From NCBI GenBank assembly GCA_034359265.1, contig CP136896.1, forward strand, positions 37,314,001-37,378,000: a DNA stretch of 64,000 bases, given 5' to 3'. This stretch comes from Canna indica. Lineage: Eukaryota > Streptophyta > Magnoliopsida > Zingiberales > Cannaceae. Both the position numbers and the translations under genes were made by a program. Under the pieces are notes generated by a model that did not search any database, had not been told where the DNA came from, and was given only the letters and a program-made list of their open reading frames with translations. Below are positions 22,013-33,435 of the stretch, in pieces. Position 1 is the first letter of the stretch; the number at the start of each line of letters is the position of its first letter.

Positions 22013-24073
22013 AAGTGGAATCGGGGTTAGTCAGGTCGAGCCGTGGAATCGGCTCGAGTAGAAGGTATAGCTCAACCTATGAAGTTTAATTAGTTAAATA
22101 TGGACATTTCCTTCTTTGCATTAGATGTCCTATTAGAGTCAAGTTCGACTCATGTCTGTGGATCGAATCAGAGTCCGAATCGGACTCGGATTGAGTCGAG
22201 TAAGAGTTAAGTTATGATGAAGGGCATAGAGGTCATTTGCAGATGAGGAAATAAAACCCCTCATCTATAGTCGTGCAGCTCATCTTTGAGCCGCACGTAG
22301 CCCGAGCAAGAGAGGGAGGAGGGGAGATCTTGGGTCGGCGCCGGACATTGTGTCACCGTCGGAAGGATCGAGATCGCAAACGTCCATCGCTTGTTCTTCC
22401 TCAATCAAGGTAAGTGGTTTTCTTGTGCATCCTTATATTGGTTTCCTTTCCCATCTTGTAGCCGCTTACTGAAGTTTGGAGAAATTGAAAATTTTATGTT
22501 GATTTTACTTGGATATACGTGGATTATTGAATTCCTTCTTGATTCTGTTGAAGGGATGCTATGTTAATGGATTTAGAAACCCTAAATGAGATGGGATGCT
22601 GTCCTCCTTGTGGCCGCACGTCACAGGTAGTTTTGAGATAGCAAATTTTGTGATCAATTGAGTATTGGCGGCCCTAATTTTTGTTAGTAAATTAGTGGGT
22701 GAAATTGTACGTGGTAGCCCTAGTTTGTGTTAGTACATTAGTGGGTGAAATTGTAGATTGCAGCCCTGAAGGTCACCTAGGGCTGCTGGTCGAACCTAGA
22801 TATTAGTTTAATGCCTCCTTAGGTGTAAATTGCATGATGATATAAATACTTTTAATTCAAAATTGTGAAATTATTTTGATGATGAATTGGGGCAAATTTA
22901 AGGGTAGCCCTACGAGGCTAGAGTCATGTTTTAGATTTTTGGTTGAACCTTGAATTAGGAAGATAGACAGAAAACATTTGGAAATATTTGGAAACATTTG
23001 GAACCATTTGGAAACATTTGGAAACATTAGGAAACGAGGATCACCTCGATCAATAAGTAGAATTAAGATGAGAAATAGGAAAGACACCAACTAAGGAAAC
23101 CACCACCCTAGTGCATATATGTATACATACACTTAGTGACATTAAGAGGTAGCAAATATTTCCAAGATTTTTCCTTATCAATCTCTTATGTTAGTAATGA
23201 ATTGCCATGATAGATTTAACGTTACCGTGCTGGAATTTTATGATTAAATGTAGAATTTACTTATTTCTTGTTGTAATCATGTGATTATTCATGGTAATAG
23301 TGGTAGGTTAACTTCCTTATAACCTAAGGGTTAGACACGTATATACTTGGACATTCTACACTTATGGCATGTAGCTCACACTAGCAAAAAGTAGCAATTG
23401 ACGCGAGATGACTAGTAGGAAACTCTAATGTGCGTGTTACTTATGGAAACTCAAATGTTGATGAGTTGGGTTACACACCCAAGGTACAAACAGTGAGTAG
23501 TAGTGTGGGGATGGTAAGGCCCGGAATAAAGGGTTGAACGTGGGTGGATGCCCGGGATTTTAGATAAGGGAACTCTAGGACACTTTGATTGTGTGATGTG
23601 ATTGTGATGGTCTACCGAGAAGCATAGATAGTCTGAATGACTAATGCTTGAATCGACCAGTGATTTGGGTCTTGAGATTTCACTAGCGTGCCCGCTAGGT
23701 GTCAGACCCCAGTTTGGTGGGACTAGCTATCCCTAATCTGATAGGTGTCCGGAGACTAGCAGACCATCCTAGTCGACAGCCCAGAGATTGGTCTGATTCA
23801 CTTGTGTGTTATGTAGGCCGTACGGCCAGAATGTTACTATCTTTGTGTGGAAGGGCTGGTTAAGGCCGAACCACTAGTTCATGAGCAGGCCCTAAGGGCC
23901 GGGTGCCATGTGGCTTAGTTAGGTTGTTATGGCTGGTTGCATTTATGTATAGTCTATACAGGATGACTCTTGAGGTCGGTCGTTATATCAGAAACAAAGT
24001 ATATCCCTAACTTTATATTTTGATGACTTTTATATATACATATATATATATATGATTATTGGGGATTTATGTG
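22013..24073 (+). repeat. Gypsy-2 5' LTR, truncated at both ends
   Basis: Aligns with 41160-43125. The first 60 or so bases and the last 430 or so (including the acceptor side and PBS) are missing; at 24073 it passes directly into gag. It keeps stem-loop 1 (GATGAGG/CCTCATC, 22242-22265), a slightly mismatched stem-loop 2 (22274-22295) and the donor AAG|GTAAGT at 22410. A 10-bp tandem repeat is expanded at 22971-23033. Confidence 0.8.
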
Positions 24074-24143
24074 GAAGAATTGAGGCAATTATAGAAATCA
24101 CAACAGCCTCCGTAGCCGGTACTGGTGATACCCGTGGTACCGG
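24074..24143 (+). pseudogene. Gypsy-2 gag fragment left of hAT
   Basis: Matches the Gypsy-1 gag stretch at about 8330-8395 (Q/P-rich, then VPVVPV-like codons) and ends with the target site GGTACCGG. It continues after the hAT element at 29459. Confidence 0.6.
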
Positions 24144-24310
24144 TAGGGGTGAGCATCGGTCGGTTCGGTAAATTAACCGAACCGACCGGTCGGTTAACCG
24201 AACCGAGATTTCACCAAAAACTTTACCGTTTACCGAACCGAATTTTTCGGTTAACCGACCGAATTAACCGAAAAATTTCGGTTCGGTTCGGTTAACCGAC
24301 CGAATTAACC

Positions 24311-26099
24311 GAGAATTATCCAATAATACATAAAACAGAACAAGTGAATTTAAAACAAAGAATTTAAAACATAAAACAGAAAATACATAAAACATAAATA
24401 TTATCCAATAATACAGAACAAGTGAACAACAAATTAAGCTTACAACAGATTAAGCTTACAAATAGTTTAACTGTTTAAGTGAAAAATAGTTTAAGCTTAC
24501 TTAAGCTTATCCAATAATAGTTTAAGCTTACAATATATTAAGCTTTACAACAAATGAACAAATTTGATCTACTCAAGCTTATCCAACAAGCTTCCAGTTT
24601 CCAGTTTCCATAAGCTTACAAATTTGATCTTACAACAAGCTTAATTAACAAATTTGACAGTTTCCAGTTTCCACACTTGACAGTTGACACTTCAAAGTTT
24701 CTTCCAAGGATATTTTCATACTTCAAAGTTTAGATCTTACTCATTACTCAAGCATCAATTGAGATATCCACCATTACCCTTGCAGTAGTAGAAAATAAAG
24801 CAAGTTAGCAAATAAAACATATATAGAAAATAGTACATCTCATGATGAGTTATCAAAAATTATTAATCTATGCACCCAATAAATTAAGAAGACATATCAC
24901 TTTCATTTAATAGTTTCAGCCATACAAATATACAATGACATGAACTATTGTCTATTGACATCAACATGCACTGTAAGCTCAGAATTCAAATATGTTTTAT
25001 AGAACAACATAAAGAAATTAAGGGCAATGACAAAGACACCCTAACAAATGTGTTTATATGTACCTGTAAATTAATGAAAAACTTGACGTTCCATGCATGA
25101 ATACTACAGGCTTAAAAAAACATGAGTCGATGTAGCGTAATAGTTAAGTTATGGAGAGATGATCAGTTACAATCTATGCTATAATGCTTTTACGAATTAA
25201 GCTCAATTTGGTTATTTACCTCATTTCCTAGCTTCCATGGATCTAATCTGGGTAATGGTGGTCTCTTTAAGGTTAATTTGTCCAATATATATATGTGGTC
25301 CAACATTTTAAAGACCGTGAACTGATAGGTTTAGTATTCATGCGACTAGCTAGCTAAATATATATCTACCTAATTTATACATATATATCTTGTCTATTTT
25401 TAGTTTGAGTGAAACAAATTAAGGTATCCAATGGTCATGCCAAAAAAAAGAAAGAGAAAGCAGTAAACTCCTGTTGCCTTGTTGGTGGTCAGTCTTAATG
25501 GTCAGTCTTAAAAGTTAATGATCAAGTTTAGGTTGTTGCCTTGTTGGTGGTGTAGGTAAAGCAGTAAACTCCTATTTATTTTGAACTACACTTTCTCTTC
25601 TCTACCAAAGATTCAACATTTCTTAAGCTTTCACTTGACCAAGCATAAAGTGCCGTCAAAAACCTTAATTAATCTTACCATATATATATAAACCAATCAT
25701 CATTCACCACGACGGGAACAAGTATATACTAAAGTAAACATTTGATTGCAATGAACTAAATACCAACCAAGTAACCAACCATTCTCAGTCATCTCAGCAA
25801 CCTAACCAGTAACCAAGTAACCTGTAAGCAACCATTTAAAAATTAATTTTATAAACAGCAAGATTTTATAAAAATTAATTAATTAATTTCGATTAACCAC
25901 AAGCTATACACTTAAACAAAAACTCACTGAGTCACCGAGTTAAAACTCTTCAATTTGTAACCGCACTCGGGCCAACTATACTCAATCCAATAATTGGCAA
26001 ATCTAATTTTTTCAAATAGACAAACATATTCAATTAATAATATGCACATAAAATTAAACAGAATATATAAAAGAATATATATAAAAATAGAGTACCATA
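24311..26099. other. hAT: AT-rich region downstream of the transposase
   Basis: Non-coding, with repeated AAGCTTA/TTAAGCTT phrases (24430-24640) and TA-rich runs (25280-25390, 25680). No ORF with recognisable content. Confidence 0.6.
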
Positions 26100-28156
26100 C
26101 TACCATTTTCAAACTTCTCAACTTCTGTGATATCTTCTTCAACATTCAATCCATTAGACTTCCGAATCCAATCTTGTGCACATATCAAAGACTCAACCAT
26201 CTTCGGAGTCAAAGAACTTCTAAATGGATCTAGTTACCTCCCGCCAGCACTAAAGGTAGATTCGGAAGCCACTGTGGATATAGGAACAACCAAGATATGT
26301 CGAGCCATGTGTGAGAGGATCGGAAATCTCTCGGAATTAAGCTTCCACCACTTCAGAATATCAAAATCATCCTTATCTTCCTGCAGTGCCTCATCTAAGT
26401 AGATATCAAGTTCAGACTTTGCATGAACATGTCCACTCTCAATTCTTCGTTTCTTGGCAATTAACTTGTAATGTCCTCTTGGTCTATTACCAACTGATTC
26501 ATTACTTGAAGTATTGCTTGATGGACTTGTTTCACTTGAATGACCACTCTCAATTTGTAACATATTCTTGTACTCCTTGAAAATGTCATAAAGTGACATC
26601 TTCACTCTTTCAAATAGTTCAGTCCCTTCATTTTCACCATAAATATCACAAAAAGAAACTTCCATTGCCATGAATTTCTCACGAGGATCAAGTACAACAG
26701 CGAAGAAAATGATTTTATTCATTCGATCAACGTTTCCCCAATATTTGTCAAACTTTGCCTTCATCTTTGTACCCATTCCCTTCACATTTGAATCATCGCT
26801 TCGAGTCCATTCTAGGATTGCGCTGAGTAGGTCACTAATTTCAGTCCAAAATGTGTTAGATGTAACATATAATGAACCAGAAACACGTATTGTGGTATCA
26901 TAAAAAAGCCCTAGCATAGTGATCGTTCTCCTCACGACATCCCAATCCACGAAACTCTTTGAATTTGCATCCACCTCAACTCCGAAGTATAGATCTTCTA
27001 ATTCAAATCTTTCAAATGTCTTCTCATACTTCTCAGCTACACTCAACATCAAGTAAGTGGAATTCCATCTAGTGCACACATCTAAACACAATGTACTCTT
27101 ACATTCAACTTGCACTGAATCAGCACACTCCTTGAATTTCTTAAGCTTGGCTGGAGAAATTCTAATATATTTCACTGCCTCCCTGACCCACCTAATTGCA
27201 GGATCCAAGTCCTTTAAGACATCTTGCACAATCAAGTTAATTATATGAGCTATGCACCTCATGTGTAAGTACTTGCCATTTGCAATAGTAGTCCCCCAGT
27301 TAATAAATTTTCGCTTCAAGTGCTCAACAGCCACATCATTTGAACTGGCATTGTCTACTGTAATAGTGAACACTTTATCTATCCCTCACTCTAGTAAGCA
27401 TGTCTCTATTGCCCTACCAATAGATTCACCCTTATGACTAGAAATTGGACAAAAATTTAAAATTTTTTTGTGCAGCTTCCAATCCCTATCAATGAAATGA
27501 GCTGTGATGCATATGTAATTGATTTGTTGAATGGATGTCCATGTGTCAGTTGTTATGGAAATTCGTTGATCATTATTTTTCAAATAATGTTTCAGCTTCA
27601 ACCTTTCATCAATATATAACTGAAAACAATCACGTGATACAGTCCATCTTGAAGGGAATTTAAATCTAGGACATGCATTATGCATAAACTCTTTAAAGCC
27701 TTCACATTCAACAAATTTAAATGGCAACTCATCAACAATTATCATGCGTGCAAGACTTTTTCTAATAGCAACTTGATCAAACTTCCAAGTAGATAACATA
27801 CCCGTACTTTCATCATCTCCCGATGGTTGCAAAGACAACTGTGATTGTGTTTTATCTTCATTCCCCGGTATCTTCTTACACGTTTTCACATGGTAATTGA
27901 GTCCACTTGTCCCATTTTTCTTTGTATCTGCAGCATATTCTTTCTGACAATACTTGCACTTGCCTTTGATTTCCCCTTTCTCTTTATCAACATAAACTTC
28001 AAAGTATTCCCACACTTTTGACCTTTGTTTTGGGCCTTTTGGCGGCAATGTTGTGTTTCCGATTTCATTGCCGCTTTCATCGCTTGCGGGTGTAGATATT
28101 GGTTGTGCTACTGCTGCTACTGTATTTGATTCTGCCTCTTCTTGAGAGTTGGACAT
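26100..28156 (-). pseudogene. hAT transposase (BED finger, RNase H-like, hATC), two nonsense codons
   Basis: Minus strand from ATG at 28156. A BED zinc finger lies at residues 44-95 (C67, C70, H89, C93). The RNase H-like catalytic domain includes TDTW (D204) and TVDNASSND (D268). The hATC dimerisation domain spans about 580-640 with the signature VVPISTVASESTFSAGGR. Codon 257 is TGA (27386-27388), just before GIDKVF, where the family normally has a Trp codon. Codon 641 is TAA (26234-26236), straight after SAGGR. The same frame continues past both stops (LDPFRSSL after the second), so only two point changes break an otherwise intact frame. It cuts and pastes its element via the terminal repeats. 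Confidence 0.9.
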
Positions 28157-29261
28157 CTAATATTTATTTCCATTCAATACAAAACTTGATATAAATAGTA
28201 AAAGCAAGCTGCTATAATGAAAACAAGATACTTGCAAGTTATAATGAAACACACCCGTACAAATCTACTGTTATAATGAAACAAATCTACTGTTATAAAC
28301 TTATAATGAAACATTCTACATTTCTACACGACTACACAGACTACTATCAAGTAGATTTATTAAATCTACTTACTACTTACTAATTAAATCTACACAGACT
28401 ACTAATTAAATCTAACCGAAAACAGTAAGTGATTAAATCTACACAGATTTATTAAATCCGACTTGAAATCTACACTCAACATCAAGTAGATTTAGCAACA
28501 AGAATAATACTTTGTGTTGGTTACTCACAGACTCACATAAGGATAATACTTTACTTTCACGTGAAAATGGCAACAAGAAATCAAGAATCGGAAATACAAA
28601 TCAAAGAATCAAAGATGGCAAGATGCTAGCAACAAGAATCAAAAATACAAATCAACTAGGTATTTTAAAAATTTAACCTTGCTTAAGATTGAAGACCGGC
28701 TGTCGGCTGTCGGCTGATGAGGAATTGAGGATGTCGGATGTCGGATGCCCCAGGAAGTAGATGCTCACCCCTAGTCCCCTACTGCCACTGGCCTGGAGTC
28801 CTGGCGATTTGGCGAGGGCCGATTTGGGGGGGAGGCGACTTGGCGAATGCGATTTCAATTTGGGGGTGAGGAGGCAACTTGGCGAGTGCCGACCGATCGG
28901 GCTGCCGTCGCTGCCGACGCTGCGAGTTTGCGATGTTGCGTAGCCTGCGTTCGCCCCGGCGTCGCCCGCCTGTGTAGTTAGGGCCGGCTGATGAGCAGAT
29001 GAGAGTCGAGTGCGACTGTGCGAGAGAGTAGAGACGGAGAGAGTCGAGTGAATTCGAGTCTGTCGAAGTGTCGAGTGTCGACTGTATCGAGAACATTAGG
29101 TATTTAGGTTAGGATTAGGAATCGGGTCGGGCGGCGGGGCGAGTGGGTATGCGGGTATCGGATTTAACCGAACCACGGAAATGACTTACCAGCTAATAGT
29201 CTTTGGGATACAGATGTCATTAATTGAATTGTTGGGGGTAAAATGGTAATTTTTTTTAATT
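28157..29261. other. hAT: upstream region of the transposase
   Basis: AT-rich near the gene, then a GC-rich block (28680-29060, many CGGCTG/GCCGAC words). This is the likely promoter side of the minus-strand gene. No ORF with recognisable content. Confidence 0.5.
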
Positions 29262-29458
29262 TCGGTTAATTCGGTAAAAACCGATTTTTTACGGTAAATT
29301 AACCGAACCGAACCGAAAACCGAAATCCCGGAAAAAATTAACCGAAAACCGAACCGAAATTAATTCGGTAAATTCGGTTCGGTTAATTCGGGTTCGGTTC
29401 GGTCGGTTTCGGTTCGGTTTCGGTAAATCGGATAATTCTGCTCACCCCTAGGTATCGG

Positions 29459-30467
29459 TGGTGACGGAGCTAGTAGTGCCGGCAGATAGGATTCCATGGT
29501 CCCTCACCTATGCAGACCTTGTTAAACTGAGAGCTTCGGTGTTCACCGAGATTGATAAGCAGGTTGAGGTCACCGATTTTTTTTGGGTGAGTGCTACGAG
29601 TTTTGTGTGGAGCCGGGACGCTCATCTGAGGCAGTGGCTCGTATGTTAAGCCTACAGCTCAGCAGGCCGGCCTTGGCACGCTGAGGGGACAGTTGCACTG
29701 AGGGATTACCAGTAGAGTCGGGGACACAACTGTAGCCGAGGCCGTGGAGGTTCAAGGGCAGGTTGGACATTTTAGAAAAGATTGTTCGGACAGAGGTAGC
29801 CAAAGGACCTAGCTGTCAAGGGGAAAAGCCCCGATGTCAGTTGGGTCAGTGGCTCAGATGGATTCGATATAAAGGAGGGGGCCGCATGCTAGCCACTCTA
29901 AGAGAGTATCTGCCCGAGTTTATGCCATGATCACGATGGGGCAGAGGCATCCAAGGCAGTGGTGACAGGTACTATTTTGGTCAATTCTTCTACTGCTTAT
30001 GTTCTGCTTGATTCGGGTGCCACACACTCGTTTGTATCTGCCGAATTTGCTGCCAGATTGCCTATGGCACCTTCCTTGCTTGTTTTGCCATATGTGGTGT
30101 CAACGCCTACGAGTGACTCATTAATAGCAGAATTAATCTTCCGTGACTACGAAGTGCTAGTTGGTGGTCATGTGTTGAAGACATAATTGACAATTCTACC
30201 TATGCTTGAAATTGATGTCATCCTCGGCATGGATTGGATGGCGGAGCACTTCGCGTCAGTTAATTGTAGGGCTAAGACTGTCACGTTCAGTAAGCCCGGA
30301 TTGCCGTAATTCACCTTCCGTGGGGAAGGAAATGGTGAGCCCATGGGCGTCATTTCAGCCCTTAAGGCTTGTAAATTGTTGCTAGGCGACTGCTAGTCCT
30401 TCTTGGCATTCGTATCTGTGGCTGGGGAAAAGGGGGCATGACTCAGGAGGTTAGTAGATCTCCGATG
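29459..30467 (+). pseudogene. Gypsy-2 gag end and protease
   Basis: The gag continues with LTYADLVKLRASVFTEIDKQVEVTDFF. A zinc-knuckle remnant GQVGHFRKDCSD lies near 29757, its first cysteines lost. The protease spans about 29956-30350 with an intact catalytic motif LLDSGATHSFV and LPMLEIDVILGMDWM. Stops at 30184-30186 and 30307-30309 break it. The frame is cut by Sirevirus copy B at 30468 and resumes at 38168 with [15 protein letters not shown]. Confidence 0.8.
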
Positions 30468-31962
30468 TGTTGGCTTTAGGTTTTCGACCTTAGCCTTAAT
30501 CTCGGTTTTGATGTTTTTGATGATAACAAACATGAAACTAATGATTTCAATGAGAATATCTTTCAGGTTCCATATCAATTAGCGTTCAATGTCCTCGATC
30601 AGAAATATCAGAGAAATCGGATATCAGAAGGACATTGATCGTCGCGCTCGGGTTCATCGCGAAAATCTCTCAAAGATCGACGTGTGTGACAAAGTCATAT
30701 TGGACGAGCGCAAGGATCACATGAAAGCACTACAAGTTGATGCACGTTGAAAGCCCGAACCCGAAAATGAAACGCAGAAGAAAAAGGCTGAAGAAATCAA
30801 TCTAGCCTAGGTTCGGTCGACCTACTATAGGTAAAAAAGACAGTAGACATTCGGTCGACCCGTCGGGCGATCGAACATAAGGAAGAAAGCGCAGCAAAGC
30901 TATTTGGGTCGATCGGGCGGTCGACCGATGGAAGCCAAAAATGGGCAGTAGCTTAGGCGGTCGACCCGTCGATTGACCGACCTGCGTTTGCTGAAGATGC
31001 AATATAGCGTCAGTCGACCGACGGGTCGACCGAAGGTCGGGATCGTGATTCTTGTGTCTGGGCGGTCGACCCATCGGTCGACCGACCAGAGAGTAATGGA
31101 GCGGTCGAATGACCGGTCAACCGACCAATCGACCGGCGGTCTACAACGGATAGGTTTCTATCCGTTGAGCAGTCATTTTTTCACGAGGGTATAAATACAC
31201 CCTCATATACTTCATTTAACTTCTTCCCTGATTTCTACAAATTTTATTGAGCATTTAAGAAGGGATTTAAGCCTTCCAAAGAAAAATTGAAGCCCTCTGC
31301 TACTTCCGCAAACACATTCTTGCGCACACTCTGCTCCTCAATTCAGAAATTGGCTCGAGCTATTCCCTCAGCGAGTTGGAGGTTCTAAGGCTGTGAAAGG
31401 AGCATTTACTATTGGATTTATATTAAGCTCTTTTCAATTGTAATTTTATTGTTATTTAAACTATTTTATCTGTGCGTGTAAAGACCTTGTGTTAGGTCTT
31501 GTGTAGAAGTGGTATCCTTAGTGAAAAAGGAGAAAATCCACTTGTGTAAACGTAGTGTTTACTACGATTAGTTTAGTTGTCCCTTAGGGTTGTGGTGAAA
31601 GAAGACTCTCGATAAGAAGGCGGTGACTTCCGGGTGTGGAAGTGTCTTAGGTCGAGAGTGCGTTCTTCGGTGAAAAGTCCTAGTATGTAAAGGAAACGTA
31701 AATTAATCTAGTAAAACTAGTTTGGAAATCCTAAGTAGGGTGCTTAGGTAGTGGAGTAGGCATTGGGGCCGAACCACTATAAAATCTCAGTGTTTGATTT
31801 GATTCTTAATTTCGTGCTTAATCGCTTTATCATTTATCTCGCTTCCGCATTCAATTGTAAATTGCCTAACTAATCTAAGAAAACATTTGAAAGTGAATTT
31901 AGGCTAATCGAATTAGTAAACACACTATTCAGCCCCCCTCTAGTATCGCCATTTCGCCAACA
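30468..31962 (+). repeat. Sirevirus copy B 5' LTR
   Basis: TGTTGGCTTTAGG ... CGCCAACA, 1495 bp. It contains the GGTCGACC array (30806-31140), the TATA inverted repeat (31185-31204) and R-U5. The first 205 or so bases differ from the 3' LTR at 14 positions by eye, mostly A here for G there. Confidence 0.9.
31185..31204 (+). promoter_or_regulatory. TATA box inside an inverted repeat (copy B 5' LTR)
   Basis: GAGGGT (31185-31190), ATAAATAC, ACCCTC (31199-31204). The homologous site in the 3' LTR is extended by one base change. Confidence 0.6.
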
Positions 31963-31976
31963 ATTGGTATCAGAGC
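31963..31976 (+). promoter_or_regulatory. Sirevirus copy B primer binding site
   Basis: ATTGGTATCAGAGC directly after the LTR end; Met-tRNA-type site. Confidence 0.85.
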
Positions 31977-32030
31977 AGGTCCGTTGTTTGAGATTTCACC
32001 ATCTCCTCTACACCTTGTCTCGATCTTGAA

Positions 32031-33435
32031 ATGGCTCTAGAGTCGGTAGCGTCTACACCTCCTAGGTTCGACGACTCAAACTTTGGTCTTTGGAAATATA
32101 GGATGTACAGCTATTTAAACACTAAAGGGTTTGGAGTCTTTAACAAGTTACATTGGGAATTCATTGAACCTAAGGATGATATGCATGCTTGGAGTGAAAT
32201 GGATAAAAAAATGTTTAAGTATAATGGAGATGCCATGAATTATATTCTTTGCACATACCAAATGGCATCTTAGAAAAAGTCTTGCATTGTTCTTCGGCTT
32301 TTGATTTATGGGCCTCGTTAAATGTTTTATATGATTATGCCTAAACCAAAGAAATTGGCACGTTTGATGAAGGCGGTGATGACAATGGTCACACACCTAC
32401 TACTAATCTTGGTTTTGATGCCCATAGCTCTTCTAGTCAAAGAAGTAGCACCAAGATCCGAAAAAGAAGAGTAATCTGTCATTCTTGCAAAGAGAAGGGG
32501 CATGTGAAAAAAAATTGTCCAAGCATGAAGAACAAAGCAAGGAAGAGGTCAAGTGCTTCCACCTCCACCTCTCACACATTTGAAGCACCCTCTAGCAATG
32601 ACTATGAAGCTACTTCAAAAGTTTGCCTCATAAGTACCAAAGATGAGGTACACTCTTCTCATTCTAGTCATAATAATAATGTTAGTACTAGCTCATCTAG
32701 TTCATTCAATATGCCATATGAAGAACTAGTGGATGATTGTCAAAAAATGTATGCCTTGCAAGTTAGAAAAGATAAGGAAAACAAAATGCTAAAAAAGGAA
32801 AATTTAATGCTTAATTCTCATTTGCATGAATCCAAACTAGAAAATGAAAATTGAAATCTAGTTCATTTGATTCATGCCATGATAATGTAGAACTTGAGCT
32901 TAAGGACTTGAAACTCAAGAATAACAATTTAGAAAAAGAGAATTGCATGTTAAAATCTCAATTACATGCATTACATAAATCCATGAATGAAATGAAAAGT
33001 GAGATTATTTTCTTGAATAAGAAAGTAAATGAATTAAAATATGCTTCATTTCCTAAGAACACTAGAATGAAAAATGTTTATGTAAAGAATGCCAATGTTC
33101 ATCATCATTCCCATGTTAAGCATTCTACCATTAGACCTCATACTCAAAAGAAAAATATTTTTTCTAAGAATGCTCATACTCATCATGTTTCACATGACAA
33201 GCATTCAAAAATTAAATCTCCTGTCCATGTTAAAAATGAAAAGAAAAAATTTCATGGACATTGCTTTTGTTGTGGTGTATTTGGGCATGCCATCCATGAT
33301 TGCGCATTAAAAAGAAATCCAAGTGTGGCTAGGACACTTTGGATTCCTAAGCCCTCTAACCCCCAAGGACCCAAGGCTATTTGTGTACCAAAGGTATCAT
33401 GCTCTTTTGTAGGGGGAGGAACCACACAAGGGTAA
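32031..33435 (+). pseudogene. Sirevirus copy B gag
   Basis: Starts MALESVASTPPRFDDSNF at 32031. The first frame ends at 32273 where a frameshift or stop occurs. The domain continues to zinc knuckle 1, CHSCKEKGHVKKNC (about 32480-32520). It continues in 32504-32854, then shifts into 32851-33435, which has K/E/N-rich coiled-coil-like repeats (ELKDLKLKNNNLEKEN) and ends with zinc knuckle 2, CFCCGVFGHAIHDC (about 33262-33303). The typical phrase RTLWIPKP follows. Both knuckles are intact, unlike copy A. Two frame breaks prevent a full product. Confidence 0.82.

Larger units (their letters stand above)
24144..29450 (-). mobile_element. hAT (Ac-like) DNA transposon, 5.3 kb
   Basis: Termini TAGGGGTGAGCA (24144) and TGCTCACCCCTA (29439-29450) are perfect 12-bp inverted repeats. 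The 8-bp target duplication GGTACCGG (24136-24143) / GGTATCGG (29451-29458) has one mismatch; 8 bp is the hAT length. Both ends carry dense CGGTT/AACCG arrays (24155-24310 and 29262-29430). One transposase gene lies on the minus strand. The element sits in Gypsy-2 gag. Confidence 0.95.
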
